This document shows positions 52,387 through 61,863 of a stretch of 64,000 nucleotides of DNA, piece by piece. The position numbers and the translations under genes are program-made. The number at the start of each line of letters is the position of its first letter. The stretch's first letter is position 1. The DNA lies in contig JAZNAE010000005.1 of NCBI GenBank assembly GCA_045586385.1, positions 114,517 to 178,516 on the forward strand, read 5' to 3'. The notes under the pieces were generated by a model. The model had not been told where the DNA came from. It made no database searches and worked only from the letters and a program-made list of their open reading frames with translations. The stretch is from Suilimivivens sp045586385. GTDB taxonomy: Bacteria; Bacillota; Clostridia; Lachnospirales; Lachnospiraceae.

Positions 52387-53890
52387 TGCAGATAAAAGTT
52401 TTTTTAAGGAAAAAATAGATATATACATAAAAATAGTCGAAGCTGTGTCAAAAAAGGAAAACTTGCGGTATACAGAAGTAGATGAATTGATATTATTGGA
52501 TAAGATGAAAGAGATAGGTGTTGTCTGCGATAACAGTGACTATACATCTTTGAAAAGTGTTTTGTCTAAAGAGAAATTTGCCGATTTTGTACAAGCATTA
52601 TCGGTTGAAATATACAACGGGGATATTATTTCGCCATATTTAGTAAACCTAAATAATACAAGAAGACGTGAAATTCAAGAAGTTGAGAAAAAGCGTACAG
52701 CAATTAAATTGGTCGATTTTTTTTGTGGAGCAGGTGGACTTAGTTTGGGTTTTAAACAAGCTGGTTATAAGACTGTATTAGCAAATGATTTTGAACAACT
52801 CTGTATTGAAACATATAGATACAATCATCCAGAGATTCCAGAGGAACGAGTAGTATGTGGAGATATCAGGGATTTATCAAAAAGAATAAATGAGTATATA
52901 ACGGAAGAAGTAGATATTGTTATTGGAGGTCCACCTTGCCAAGGATTTAGCTCGGCTAATAAACATCACAGAGTTATAGATGATCCTCGAAATGAGCTAT
53001 ATAAATACTATCTAAAATGTGTAGAACAACTTATGCCCAAAATTGTTGTAATGGAAAACGTAAAAGGCATGTTAAAAGTCGCTGATCAAGTAGTAGAAGA
53101 TTACGAGAGTATAAGCGTTGAAAAGGACGGAAAGAAGTATTCATATAGGGTTGGATATAAATTATTAATATCATCTGATTTTTCAGTTGCACAAAATAGA
53201 GAACGATTAATATACATAGCATTACGAAATGATATTTGTGAGAGCTATGGAATTATGCCAGCAGATATATTTGAAAAAATAAAGAAAAAAAATATTGGTA
53301 AACCCAAGTATAATCTTTCTTTGGCACTTGAGGGTGTAAGAAAACTTAGCGCTCCACATACTATGGGTGTGGGGGAGATTGACACAGAAGAAAGTGGAAG
53401 AAAGATCGATATAAATCCCTATAGAGGGGTGGAAAATGAATATTTGAGAATGATAAATAATAATAAGGAAATTCCATTAGTATATAATCATAAAGCACGG
53501 TATTGCAGTGATTTGAATCAAGAAATATATAGACGTATGGAGCAAGGAGATGATGCTACGGATTCCAAGATTGCAGATATAATGCCTTATTCTCATAGAA
53601 ATGATAAGTTTAAGGATAAGTATTTTAGATTATATGCTGATAAGCCATGTAGGACGATAACAGCTCATTTGAGATCTGATTGTCATTCACATATTCATCC
53701 TTACGAAGATAGAGCAATAACCCCCAGAGAAGCTGCGAGAGTTCAGTCTTTCCCAGATGATTATCTGTTTATGGGTCCGTACTTGAAAACATATATTCAG
53801 ATAGGAAATGCTGTACCTGTAGTTATGGCACGGGAGATTGCTATGGTGCTGAAAGATTATTTGGATGGTGATAATAATGAAAATATATAG
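52352..53890 (+). CDS. DNA cytosine-5 methyltransferase with N-terminal extension, second of pair
   Basis: The 512-residue enzyme has an N-terminal extension of about 125 residues not found in minimal M.HhaI-like enzymes, then motif I LVDFFCGAGGLSLGFKQAG, motif IV GGPPCQGFSSAN with catalytic Cys196, MENVKGML, VAQNRERLIYIAL, TPREAARVQSFPDDY and QIGNAVP. The extension is helical (KIDIYIKIVEAVSKKENL) and could mediate pairing with other subunits or DNA. The overlap with both neighbouring genes shows tight co-translation. The start at 52352 is inferred from the overlap; ATG codons slightly later are possible. Confidence 0.94.
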   Translation: MIFQRVTKLQNSADKSFFKEKIDIYIKIVEAVSKKENLRYTEVDELILLDKMKEIGVVCDNSDYTSLKSVLSKEKFADFVQALSVEIYNGDIISPYLVNLNNTRRREIQEVEKKRTAIKLVDFFCGAGGLSLGFKQAGYKTVLANDFEQLCIETYRYNHPEIPEERVVCGDIRDLSKRINEYITEEVDIVIGGPPCQGFSSANKHHRVIDDPRNELYKYYLKCVEQLMPKIVVMENVKGMLKVADQVVEDYESISVEKDGKKYSYRVGYKLLISSDFSVAQNRERLIYIALRNDICESYGIMPADIFEKIKKKNIGKPKYNLSLALEGVRKLSAPHTMGVGEIDTEESGRKIDINPYRGVENEYLRMINNNKEIPLVYNHKARYCSDLNQEIYRRMEQGDDATDSKIADIMPYSHRNDKFKDKYFRLYADKPCRTITAHLRSDCHSHIHPYEDRAITPREAARVQSFPDDYLFMGPYLKTYIQIGNAVPVVMAREIAMVLKDYLDGDNNENI

Positions 53891-54557
53891 TTTTACAAAG
53901 AGGCTCAATGCAACAGAATTAGGTGTTGGAGTAACCAATGATACTTATATTGCTATTCCGAGTGAAGTGAATTTAAGTAATATGTTGCAGAATCAAAAGA
54001 TAATAAATCCTTATGATAGATATTCAGGAGAAAAATACTGTCCTACAAGATCTGATTTCAAATATGTTCAAACGGGACAGAATAATCAAGAAAGAATTTC
54101 TGGTCTAGGTGAATATTATGAAAAAACACAAGCTAAAGTAGGCGATGAAATACTTGTTGAAACCATTGTTACCAATAATAGTATAGAATATTACCTTGAT
54201 TTGTGTCATCGAAATGCAATCGTCTTTCAAGTGAATAGTATAAATGGGAATCGATGTGTGGATATATTGGCAAATGATTATATTGAATCATATGCTGATG
54301 GGGATGATTACAAATTATCGGTGTTTTATAAGGGAGAAAAGCATGATCTCGTGGTGAAGTTTTTAGAAGAGGCTAAGAAAAAGAAAACATCACCTAAAGC
54401 AACTAGATTTTATGATTTACTAATTGATGGTAATAGTATTGTTTCTGAATATAATTATCAAGAATATATTGAATTATTAACGGACGGAATGAGACTAAGC
54501 AGAATGAAAACATATACATATTCTCTAGTTGAGATAGTGGAGGCGGAAAATGAGTAA
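53877..54557 (+). CDS. Possible EcoRII-N/B3-like DNA-recognition protein of the restriction operon
   Basis: The 226-residue protein is encoded between the methyltransferases and the McrB-like gene, overlapping both (14 and 8 bases). Its N-terminal half (TKRLNATELGVGVTNDTYIAIP, NPYDRYSG, TRSDFKYVQTGQNN, GDEILVETI) resembles the EcoRII N-terminal effector domain, a B3-like DNA-binding fold; the middle holds YKLSVFYKGEKHDL and the tail is unassigned. If correct, it would give site or modification recognition to the nuclease complex, a job done in McrBC by the N-terminal domain of McrB. The resemblance is by eye and needs a profile search. ATG 53877 is preferred over 53865. Confidence 0.6.
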   Translation: MKIYSFTKRLNATELGVGVTNDTYIAIPSEVNLSNMLQNQKIINPYDRYSGEKYCPTRSDFKYVQTGQNNQERISGLGEYYEKTQAKVGDEILVETIVTNNSIEYYLDLCHRNAIVFQVNSINGNRCVDILANDYIESYADGDDYKLSVFYKGEKHDLVVKFLEEAKKKKTSPKATRFYDLLIDGNSIVSEYNYQEYIELLTDGMRLSRMKTYTYSLVEIVEAENE

Positions 54558-56226
54558 TTATTATATTTTTATAGTAGAACAGAGCATAAAGACATTTTCA
54601 ATAATTGGTCATGGTCAAGACTGCAAATTTGAGTTTTTAGAAAAAGGAGAAAATTCATTATCTGAAGAATTAAATGACGGTGATAAAATTATTGGATTTA
54701 TTTCAAATGATGAAAAGAGATTTGCATATTTATTTAATGTTGATAAAAAAGAACTTTCTGAGATTCATTTAATCAAGACTTTTGAAATTCTTGATGGACC
54801 AGTACTTGATGAAGTAGATGATGAAGTGAGAAATTCAATATTGACGATTGAACAAAATAAGTCGCTTATTAGTATTAGCGAGAATCAATATAATGCAATA
54901 GTTGCACTTATGACAAAAGCCGCAGCAAATAGCGTACTTGATGTTAATAACTTATATAAAATTAAAAATGTTGAATATAAAGAATTTGATTATGGCGTAG
55001 AAGAGCTTGGTAAGATATTAAGGGATATGTATGACAATGCAGCTCCAAAGCTACAAGTAGCTGCAATTCATATCTTTGGAATTAAATATGGTAAAAATAT
55101 CATAGAAAAAGGATATAAGGCTTCGGAAATTATTAAAGCTGCTAGAATGGATGATACATCTTATGGGACAGAGCTTAGTAAAGCGCTGAATATATATAAA
55201 TGTTTTGTCGCAAATACATATGGTATTAGTTTGCTCGATGAAAATGGTCAAATTATCAAGATAGGCATGGGAGGGAAAAGGAAAACCGGCGCTGAAAATA
55301 TTTTATTGTATGGTGTGCCAGGAGCAGGTAAGAGTCACGAGATTAAAACAAAATATTGTGCTGATGAAAGATACATAGAGCGAGTAGTATTCCATCCAGA
55401 TTATATGTATTCAGATTTTGTAGGACAAATTTTGCCAAGAGTAGAAAAGGATAAAGATGGTAATGACAAACTGAGATATGTATTTACACCGGGACCATTT
55501 ACAAAAATGTTGAAAAAGGCAGTGAACGACCCGGGAAATTATTATTATCTTATTATCGAGGAATTAAATCGAGGTAATGCACCTGCAATTTTTGGTGAGA
55601 TTTTTCAACTTCTTGATAGAAAAGATGAAGATGAGTTTCCGGCTGAAGAAGTTGGTGAAAGTGAATATGGTATCTCAAATTACGATGTTGCAAGAGAGGT
55701 ATATCAAGATGAAGAACATCCGGTAAGGATACCATCAAATATGTTTATTTTAGCTACGATGAATACTGCAGATCAGAATGTATTTACTTTAGATACTGCA
55801 TTTCAGCGAAGATGGAATATGAAGCAAATAGAAAACAGAGTGCAAAGTGCTGAGCATGTAAATGCTATAATTGCAGGAACTAAAGTTAATTGGGGCGCAT
55901 TTGCAACAGTTATTAATGATATGGTAATTGAGATCAATGTTGATATGGCAAGTTCTGAGGATAAGCGATTAGGAGCATATTTTGTTAAGAAAAAAGAACT
56001 TGAGGCAAGTCGATTCCCAGAAAAAGTACTTAAGTACTTGTGGGATGATGCCTTTAAGATGGATAAGACAGCAATATTTAATGATAGTTGCAAGACTTTA
56101 GAAGACGTTGTTATAACTTATGAAAATACAACGAGTGATAAGCTTGCTGCAGTTCTGCGGTTGAGCGTGTATGAGAAGATGCTTTCTAAAATGCAGAAGA
56201 GTACTGAAGAAGATAATGAGAATTAG
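54550..56226 (+). CDS. McrB-like AAA+ GTPase of the restriction operon
   Basis: The 558-residue protein has an N-terminal unassigned region (about 1-230) and a McrB-type AAA+ motor: Walker A GVPGAGKS (255-262), FHPDYMYSDFVGQI, Walker B LIIEELNRGNAPAIFGEIFQLLDR, and the GTP-specifying MNTADQN (404-410) with the following QRRW. McrB hexamers translocate DNA and drive the McrC nuclease. The N-terminal region lacks a domain I recognise, which makes the separate recognition-like protein encoded just upstream more interesting. The start overlaps the preceding gene by 8 bases; the nuclease gene starts 11 bases after the stop. Confidence 0.93.
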   Translation: MSNYYIFIVEQSIKTFSIIGHGQDCKFEFLEKGENSLSEELNDGDKIIGFISNDEKRFAYLFNVDKKELSEIHLIKTFEILDGPVLDEVDDEVRNSILTIEQNKSLISISENQYNAIVALMTKAAANSVLDVNNLYKIKNVEYKEFDYGVEELGKILRDMYDNAAPKLQVAAIHIFGIKYGKNIIEKGYKASEIIKAARMDDTSYGTELSKALNIYKCFVANTYGISLLDENGQIIKIGMGGKRKTGAENILLYGVPGAGKSHEIKTKYCADERYIERVVFHPDYMYSDFVGQILPRVEKDKDGNDKLRYVFTPGPFTKMLKKAVNDPGNYYYLIIEELNRGNAPAIFGEIFQLLDRKDEDEFPAEEVGESEYGISNYDVAREVYQDEEHPVRIPSNMFILATMNTADQNVFTLDTAFQRRWNMKQIENRVQSAEHVNAIIAGTKVNWGAFATVINDMVIEINVDMASSEDKRLGAYFVKKKELEASRFPEKVLKYLWDDAFKMDKTAIFNDSCKTLEDVVITYENTTSDKLAAVLRLSVYEKMLSKMQKSTEEDNEN

Positions 56227-56237
56227 GTGGTGTTTTT

Positions 56238-57458
56238 TTGAGGGAAATTGATATTAGAAGTAAATGCAGAGTGAATTCTAATCGAGAAATGGACACATTT
56301 GTTGGTTTGAGATGTACAGATGGCGATATTAGTATTAATTTTCCGATGGGTTTCCACATCTCAGAAGATAACAAAGAGTTAAGAAAAGATATTATGCTGC
56401 TTTTTACAACGCTGACTGTAAACACAGAGCGAAGAGAGTCTGAGTTGCTAGGTCAAAGTAACAATTTTGATGAAGTTGAGTTTCCTTTGCAGTCATATAT
56501 GTATCTTATAAAAGATTATTTTGTGAGGGGATATTATAGGGAACAGGAAGTTTCATATAAGGTTTCTAAAACAGGTAAAATAAATTGGAGTAGGACCATA
56601 AAAACACAAAGGCCTTATGCTCAAGATACAGATGTATTTTATCTAGACTTTGTTACAAAGAAGAATAGCATAAAGGAAAATGAACTAATTACGTTAATTC
56701 ATGAGTATTGTGTATATGAGAGTTTTGAACGAATAGGTTGGCTTTTTACCCAAATGATGCCAAAACGTCCTAGAATTGCTAAGCGCGAAAAGGTATTTCG
56801 AGCAGTTCTTAGAGAAAAGATTTTAAATACGTTTAACGATAGAAACAGGATGCTATTTAGGCATATGTTAGCAATAATCGATTTCGAGGGGGATAAAGAC
56901 TCGGATAAAAACTATCGTTATGGAACATATCGATTTGAGTATGTTTGGGAAAAAATGATTGATAAGGTATTTGGTATCGAAAATAAGGCGGATTATTTCC
57001 CAAAGACAACTTGGTATGTGAGTGGAAATAGATATGATAATGCTTCGCTGGAGCCGGACACAATTATGCTGTATGGGGATAATGTGTATGTTCTAGATGC
57101 AAAGTATTACAAATACGGCATTACGGGCAGAACGTGGGACTTGCCTGAATCAACATCTATCAACAAGCAAATCACATATGGAGAATATGTGGCAGGTGAG
57201 GAAAAGTTTAAGAAACGACATGGAAGTGATTTTAAGGTTTTCAATGCGTTTCTTATGCCTTTTGATGCGTTTAAGGTTCAATGTGCTGATAATCCAGATA
57301 TGATTAAAATTGGTGAAGCAATAAGTAATTGGAAAGATAATTCGGAGGAATATCAAAGAATTCAAGGTATACTTATAGATGTGAAAACATTGATGAGTAT
57401 TAATGTTCGCCAAGAAATGAAAGAAATAGAGAAGTTGGCGGAGTTGATTGAAATATGA
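56238..57458 (+). CDS. LlaJI-type restriction endonuclease (McrC-like subunit)
   Basis: The 406-residue protein resembles LlaJI-family/McrC nucleases that cut DNA when driven by a McrB-like GTPase. A PD-(D/E)XK core is visible as LEPDTIMLY (Asp274) and VYVLDAKYYK (Asp287-Ala-Lys289), with Gln/Arg-rich helices after it. Upstream, RDIMLLFTTL, SYMYLIKDYFVRGYYRE and NWSRTIKTQRP are family-like. The start is TTG at 56238, eight bases after AGGTGG (56225-56230); no ATG fits. Its place after the McrB gene is the usual order. It probably cuts unmodified DNA at the site protected by the two C5 enzymes. Confidence 0.9.
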   Translation: MREIDIRSKCRVNSNREMDTFVGLRCTDGDISINFPMGFHISEDNKELRKDIMLLFTTLTVNTERRESELLGQSNNFDEVEFPLQSYMYLIKDYFVRGYYREQEVSYKVSKTGKINWSRTIKTQRPYAQDTDVFYLDFVTKKNSIKENELITLIHEYCVYESFERIGWLFTQMMPKRPRIAKREKVFRAVLREKILNTFNDRNRMLFRHMLAIIDFEGDKDSDKNYRYGTYRFEYVWEKMIDKVFGIENKADYFPKTTWYVSGNRYDNASLEPDTIMLYGDNVYVLDAKYYKYGITGRTWDLPESTSINKQITYGEYVAGEEKFKKRHGSDFKVFNAFLMPFDAFKVQCADNPDMIKIGEAISNWKDNSEEYQRIQGILIDVKTLMSINVRQEMKEIEKLAELIEI

Positions 57459-57481
57459 GGGGCAGGAGGTGAGAACGAGAT

Positions 57482-58885
57482 ATGGACATTAGATGTCAAC
57501 AGTTTACAGCAAAAGGCATTGCGAGTGAAATGTTGGATTTTTTAGGATACTCACATGATATATATGGGAAAAAAATATTAGAAAATTCATGTGGGGAAGG
57601 AAATATATTATGTTTAGCTGTCGAACGCTATATTCAAGATGCACTTAGACAAGGTTTTACAACAAAAGAAATAGTTCTTGGACTGGAAAAAGATATATAT
57701 GGTGTAGAAATTGTAGAAACAACATATAGTAAATGTGTTAATAATCTAAATGATATTGCAAAGCGATATGCACTTGGAAATGTACAATGGAAAATATTCA
57801 ATAGCGATATTTTAACATTTCCACTTCAATGTAAGTTTGATTATGTCATTGGCAATCCACCATATATTGCTTATCGTAATCTGGAGAAAAAAGATAGAGA
57901 ATATATAAAGAGGAATTATGTGACTTGTGTCAATGGAAAACCAGATTATTGTTATGCTTTTATCGAAAATGCTATTCGGTATTTGAAGGAAGATGGAAGC
58001 ATGGTTTATTTAATTCCAAATAGTATATATAAAAATGTCTATGCGCAGGATTTGAGAAATTTGATTCTGGAATATATTCAAGAAATTAGAGATTATCCGA
58101 ATAGGAAGTTGTTCGATAATGCATTGACGTCTTCTGCAATTATGCTCTTAAAAAAGGGAGAATATGCAGAGAATTTGAGATATGTGAATGTCCCTAAAAA
58201 AGAGTGTAGGATGATTGACAAAAATAGATTGTTGGGGAAATGGATTTTTGAGGAAGTAAGTGAACAGGGCTTTTCGGTACGGTTTGGAGATTGGTTTAGG
58301 GCATCAGCGTCCATTGCAACACAACGTAATAATATTTTTGTGATTGATACTGAAAAAAGGGATAGTTTGAAAATTGAAAAAAGTGTGCTGCGTCCGGCAG
58401 TGAGTCCAAGGAATAAGAAATATGATAAAAAGGTGTATATCATTTTCCCATATAAGATAAGTAATAATGGGGTGGTTAATTATACGGAAGAAAATTTTAG
58501 AGAGAAATATCCTAATGCATACAAGTATTTGCAGAAGAATAAAAAAGAATTAAAGAAGAGAGCTGCTGATAAGACAGCAAAATGGTTTGAATTTGGTAGA
58601 AGTCAAGCTTTAAAAAATATGAATAGTAAGAAATTGTTGGTTTCAACTGTTGTTACTGAACGAGTGTATGTATATGAAGTCAGTAAACAGGAGATTCCGT
58701 ATGCGGGCATATATATTGTTTCAAATGGGAAGTATGATTTGAACATAGCGAAACGAATATTAGAAAGTCAAGAATTTCTCCAATACATCAAAGGAATAGG
58801 TACACCGGCAAGTGGGAGTTCTCTTCGTATAACTGCAAATGATATAAATAATTACATGTGTTCTATAAAAGCGCTATCTGAATAG
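57482..58885 (+). CDS. N6-adenine DNA methyltransferase (Eco57I/TaqI-like), third methylase of the operon
   Basis: The 467-residue enzyme has SAM motif I at ENSCGEGN (34-41) and catalytic motif IV NPPY (125-128), followed by a C-terminal recognition region ending in GIGTPASGSSLRITANDIN, as in gamma-type Eco57I/TaqI N6-adenine methylases. It lies 23 bases after the LlaJI nuclease gene and 19 before the kinase-like gene, behind AGGAGGTGAG. No adenine-specific nuclease of the usual type is next to it. It may protect host DNA from the HNH protein encoded at the end of the operon, or mark DNA for the whole complex. Confidence 0.9.
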   Translation: MDIRCQQFTAKGIASEMLDFLGYSHDIYGKKILENSCGEGNILCLAVERYIQDALRQGFTTKEIVLGLEKDIYGVEIVETTYSKCVNNLNDIAKRYALGNVQWKIFNSDILTFPLQCKFDYVIGNPPYIAYRNLEKKDREYIKRNYVTCVNGKPDYCYAFIENAIRYLKEDGSMVYLIPNSIYKNVYAQDLRNLILEYIQEIRDYPNRKLFDNALTSSAIMLLKKGEYAENLRYVNVPKKECRMIDKNRLLGKWIFEEVSEQGFSVRFGDWFRASASIATQRNNIFVIDTEKRDSLKIEKSVLRPAVSPRNKKYDKKVYIIFPYKISNNGVVNYTEENFREKYPNAYKYLQKNKKELKKRAADKTAKWFEFGRSQALKNMNSKKLLVSTVVTERVYVYEVSKQEIPYAGIYIVSNGKYDLNIAKRILESQEFLQYIKGIGTPASGSSLRITANDINNYMCSIKALSE

Positions 58886-58904
58886 ATAACAGAAAGGAAT
58901 ATGC

Positions 58905-61376
58905 ATGAATAAAGCGGTAAATATAAAGGTTAATGCGAGACATATCGGTCAATTAGGGCGTGAATTAGTTACAGATTATGTGACTGCTCTCACAGAATTA
59001 GTAAAAAATTCATATGACGCGGATAGTGAAGTTGTTGATGTAATATTTGAGAATATGCTTTCGGGACAGGGCAGAATTATTATTGCAGACACGGGAAGCG
59101 GTTTTACAGCAGATGACATCGAAAATAAATGGGCTGTTATTGGAACAAATAGTAAAGTGAAAAGTCCCTATTCAGAAAAATATAAGCGTCGTTGTGCAGG
59201 CCGAAAAGGAATAGGTAGATATTCTGTTGAACGTCTAGCAGAATATTGTACAATATATTCGTTTACAGAAGGTGAGTCACCTATTAAATATTATACAAAT
59301 TGGAATAGATATGAAGGAATCGATTTTAATGAGCTAAAACAAAGAATAGAGATTTTGAAGGATCATTCAGACTATGAGAGTGCAAAATATATTAAAAGAA
59401 CACTGGAATATTTATTGCTTAGTGAGAAAATAGACAAAGAATCAAAGGATTTGATTATTAATGTGATCTTGGCTGGATGCAAATTGGATTTTCTGATGTT
59501 TTATAGCAAAGATATGCTTGATAGATTAGAAATGTATTTATATCCTATCTGTGAGAAGTATGGCTCATTAGAGGAGCGAGTGGAAGAAATCAAAAATGTC
59601 ATTGAAGAATTAGATGGAGAAGAGAGAGAATACTATTATCAAAGATTAATAGAATTATACCAAAAAGGGAATAATAGTGTAGCAGATGAGCGTAAGGCAT
59701 ACACAGGAACTTTTCTTGTATTGGAGTGTTTGAGAGATGAGTGGGAGAAGGGAGATATAGAAAAAGTAACAAAAGAGTTTAGATTGCTTGTATCGCCTTT
59801 TAAAGAAAAAAGCAATTTTTCTATGTATGTGTCTGCTCCAGATTACGAGTTATATGAAGTGAAATTAGAAAATAATATTTTAAATCAGCGATATGCGAAA
59901 GTGGAAGCATCATTGACAACAAAAGTAACGGCTGATTCGAAAAAAGTATCCGTTTTTTCGACATTATATGAGGATGTTAAAGGTGCCTCGATACCTAATG
60001 AAGAGATTATGGATGTTTTCCTTTGTGGTGATTTGCAAATTACACTTTACTATTTTTTGCGTGACAAATCATTAAAATTTGAAGGTTTAAAAGCGTCAGA
60101 AGCGAAGGAAGTATTAGATGCGTTTTGTGGAGTCAAAATTTATCGAGATGGTTTTAGAGTGAGGCCATATGGCGAAGAAGGAAATGATTGGCTTCTGTTA
60201 GATCGAACAAAGATAAAGGATCCTCATAGTTATAGAGTTGGTAACAATCAGATAATAGGTGTTGTAAATATCAATTCTGATGCTAATCCGTTGCTGATAG
60301 ATGCAACGAATAGAGAAGCAATCATTGAGAATGATGCATTTGGGCAACTGAAAGAGATAGTAAAAAAATGTATTAATATTATTGAGCAGCATAGATATAA
60401 CGAGTATCAAGAAGAAAAAAAACGTTCAGAAATTGAACAAGAAGAGGCTAAACGTAGAGCAGAACAAGATGAACTCCAGAGAACGATTGTGAAAAAGAAA
60501 GAAGAATTAGATAATGCGCTGAAAACAGGGAATTCTATGACTGCAAAGAAAGTTGTCGATGAGCTTTTAGAAACATTTTCTTCTGATCAAAAGCAAGAAA
60601 AGAAGCATTATGAGAAGACAAAGCAAGAATATGAGAAAAAATTGACAGAAAGTAATAATGAACTTCAATTATATAAAAATCTTGCTGCATTAGGAATTCT
60701 GGCTGGAAGTTTTGGGCATGAAACGGACGATTCAATTGCTAGAATTTTACAGAACATGGTATATCCTAAAAAAAGAATACTTGATGTATTCCCGAATGAT
60801 GAGGATATCAAAGCCGCTTTTATTGATTTGGATGACGATATCTATAGGATATCATGCTATAGCAATTTGTTAATTGCATTCTTGAAAAAGAAGAAGAGAA
60901 GTGAAATGAAAAATCTTTCATTCAAGAAGATAATAGAAGAAATAGTAGGATATTATAGAATATTAGTAGAAGAATATTCTATAGAAATTGATGTTTCTAA
61001 TTTGGAAGAATTCAAATGTGAAATTCCTATGAAACAAATAGATATTGAGTCAATAATTGTTAACTTATTAACTAATGCATTTGAGGCTTTAAAAGGAATT
61101 GAAGGCTTGCGACAAATTAAGTTATCGACTTATTTTGATAAAGAATATGTCATTACTGTCGAAGATTCAGGACAGGGAGTTGCGGATGGTTTAAAGGAAT
61201 GGATTTTTGTTCCACTCAATACAACAAAGAAAGAAGATGGAGTAGGACTAGGATTGACCATTGTGAAAGATGTTGTAGAAAGTTATATGGGTCAGGTAAA
61301 GGTCGATACTAGTGAAAAACTAGGTGGCGCTCGATTTACAGTTGAAATTCCATTGAGAGAGGTTGAACATGAGTAA
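58905..61376 (+). CDS. Soluble double-GHKL ATPase/histidine kinase-like protein
   Basis: The 823-residue protein has no membrane segment. Residues ~1-140 form an Hsp90/MutL-type GHKL ATPase: TELVKNSYDADS (Glu31, Asn35), ADTGSGF (62-68) and GRKGIGRYSVERLA. A long insert (about 145-420) and a region with RVRPYGEEGNDWLLLD and LIDATNREAIIEND follow, then a coiled coil (about 490-590), an H-box-like AGSFGHETDDSI (His605) and a second HATPase_c (NLLTNAFEAL with Asn724, SGQGVAD, GVGLGLTIV). So it seems to join an Hsp90-like sensor to a histidine kinase. The receiver gene overlaps its end by 8 bases, arguing for phosphotransfer between the two products. Confidence 0.9.
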   Translation: MNKAVNIKVNARHIGQLGRELVTDYVTALTELVKNSYDADSEVVDVIFENMLSGQGRIIIADTGSGFTADDIENKWAVIGTNSKVKSPYSEKYKRRCAGRKGIGRYSVERLAEYCTIYSFTEGESPIKYYTNWNRYEGIDFNELKQRIEILKDHSDYESAKYIKRTLEYLLLSEKIDKESKDLIINVILAGCKLDFLMFYSKDMLDRLEMYLYPICEKYGSLEERVEEIKNVIEELDGEEREYYYQRLIELYQKGNNSVADERKAYTGTFLVLECLRDEWEKGDIEKVTKEFRLLVSPFKEKSNFSMYVSAPDYELYEVKLENNILNQRYAKVEASLTTKVTADSKKVSVFSTLYEDVKGASIPNEEIMDVFLCGDLQITLYYFLRDKSLKFEGLKASEAKEVLDAFCGVKIYRDGFRVRPYGEEGNDWLLLDRTKIKDPHSYRVGNNQIIGVVNINSDANPLLIDATNREAIIENDAFGQLKEIVKKCINIIEQHRYNEYQEEKKRSEIEQEEAKRRAEQDELQRTIVKKKEELDNALKTGNSMTAKKVVDELLETFSSDQKQEKKHYEKTKQEYEKKLTESNNELQLYKNLAALGILAGSFGHETDDSIARILQNMVYPKKRILDVFPNDEDIKAAFIDLDDDIYRISCYSNLLIAFLKKKKRSEMKNLSFKKIIEEIVGYYRILVEEYSIEIDVSNLEEFKCEIPMKQIDIESIIVNLLTNAFEALKGIEGLRQIKLSTYFDKEYVITVEDSGQGVADGLKEWIFVPLNTTKKEDGVGLGLTIVKDVVESYMGQVKVDTSEKLGGARFTVEIPLREVEHE

Positions 61377-61863
61377 GTATGTAGGAATGTTTATAGATGA
61401 TGATAAAAAGAATTTCGATTCTATACGTAGATTGCTTGCATTGAAAGATATAGATTTATTGCCATACGACGCTTTGCCGACAGATATAAATGATATTTAT
61501 CAAAGAGCATTGGATAATAATGTTGACTTTATCATTATTGATTTTGATTTAGGAAAGCAGTCTGTAAAATATACTGGGATAGATGTGTTGAAAAATATTC
61601 GTGAACAAGATGCAGAAATATATATTATTTATTTGACGAATAAAGAATTTGTGCAAGATCATATAGGAGATTTCGACCAGACAGTTTACAAGAAGGAGTT
61701 TGCACGGGAAATAGATAATGTCGTAAATCGACTGGAACGCGCACTTTCAAGGGATTTATCAATTAAGAATGAGAGAGAACTTGATAATAACTATAATTTG
61801 CAGAAAAAATATTTAGAAGATCGAATTTTGTTACTTAAGAAAAAGCTGGAGGGTGAGGCGTAG
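61369..61863 (+). CDS. Stand-alone receiver-like protein with C-terminal helix
   Basis: The 164-residue protein has a CheY-like receiver: acidic pocket FIDDDKK (Asp10-12), phosphoacceptor-like Asp58 in FIIIDFDLG, Thr in IIYLTNKE and Lys in TVYKKEF. After residue ~120 comes a charged helix, likely coiled coil (YNLQKKYLEDRILLLKKKLEG), instead of a DNA-binding domain. The ATG overlaps the kinase-like gene's stop by 8 bases, and the HNH gene starts on the base after its own stop. Such tight coupling suggests that it relays the kinase signal to the HNH protein or to the restriction complex. Confidence 0.87.
   Translation: MSKYVGMFIDDDKKNFDSIRRLLALKDIDLLPYDALPTDINDIYQRALDNNVDFIIIDFDLGKQSVKYTGIDVLKNIREQDAEIYIIYLTNKEFVQDHIGDFDQTVYKKEFAREIDNVVNRLERALSRDLSIKNERELDNNYNLQKKYLEDRILLLKKKLEGEA

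Noticed and set aside
58905..61863. Assignment of the kinase and receiver genes to the known Detocs system
   Set aside because: Detocs sensors carry TPR repeats and use other effectors; the double-GHKL protein and HNH effector here do not match that description.
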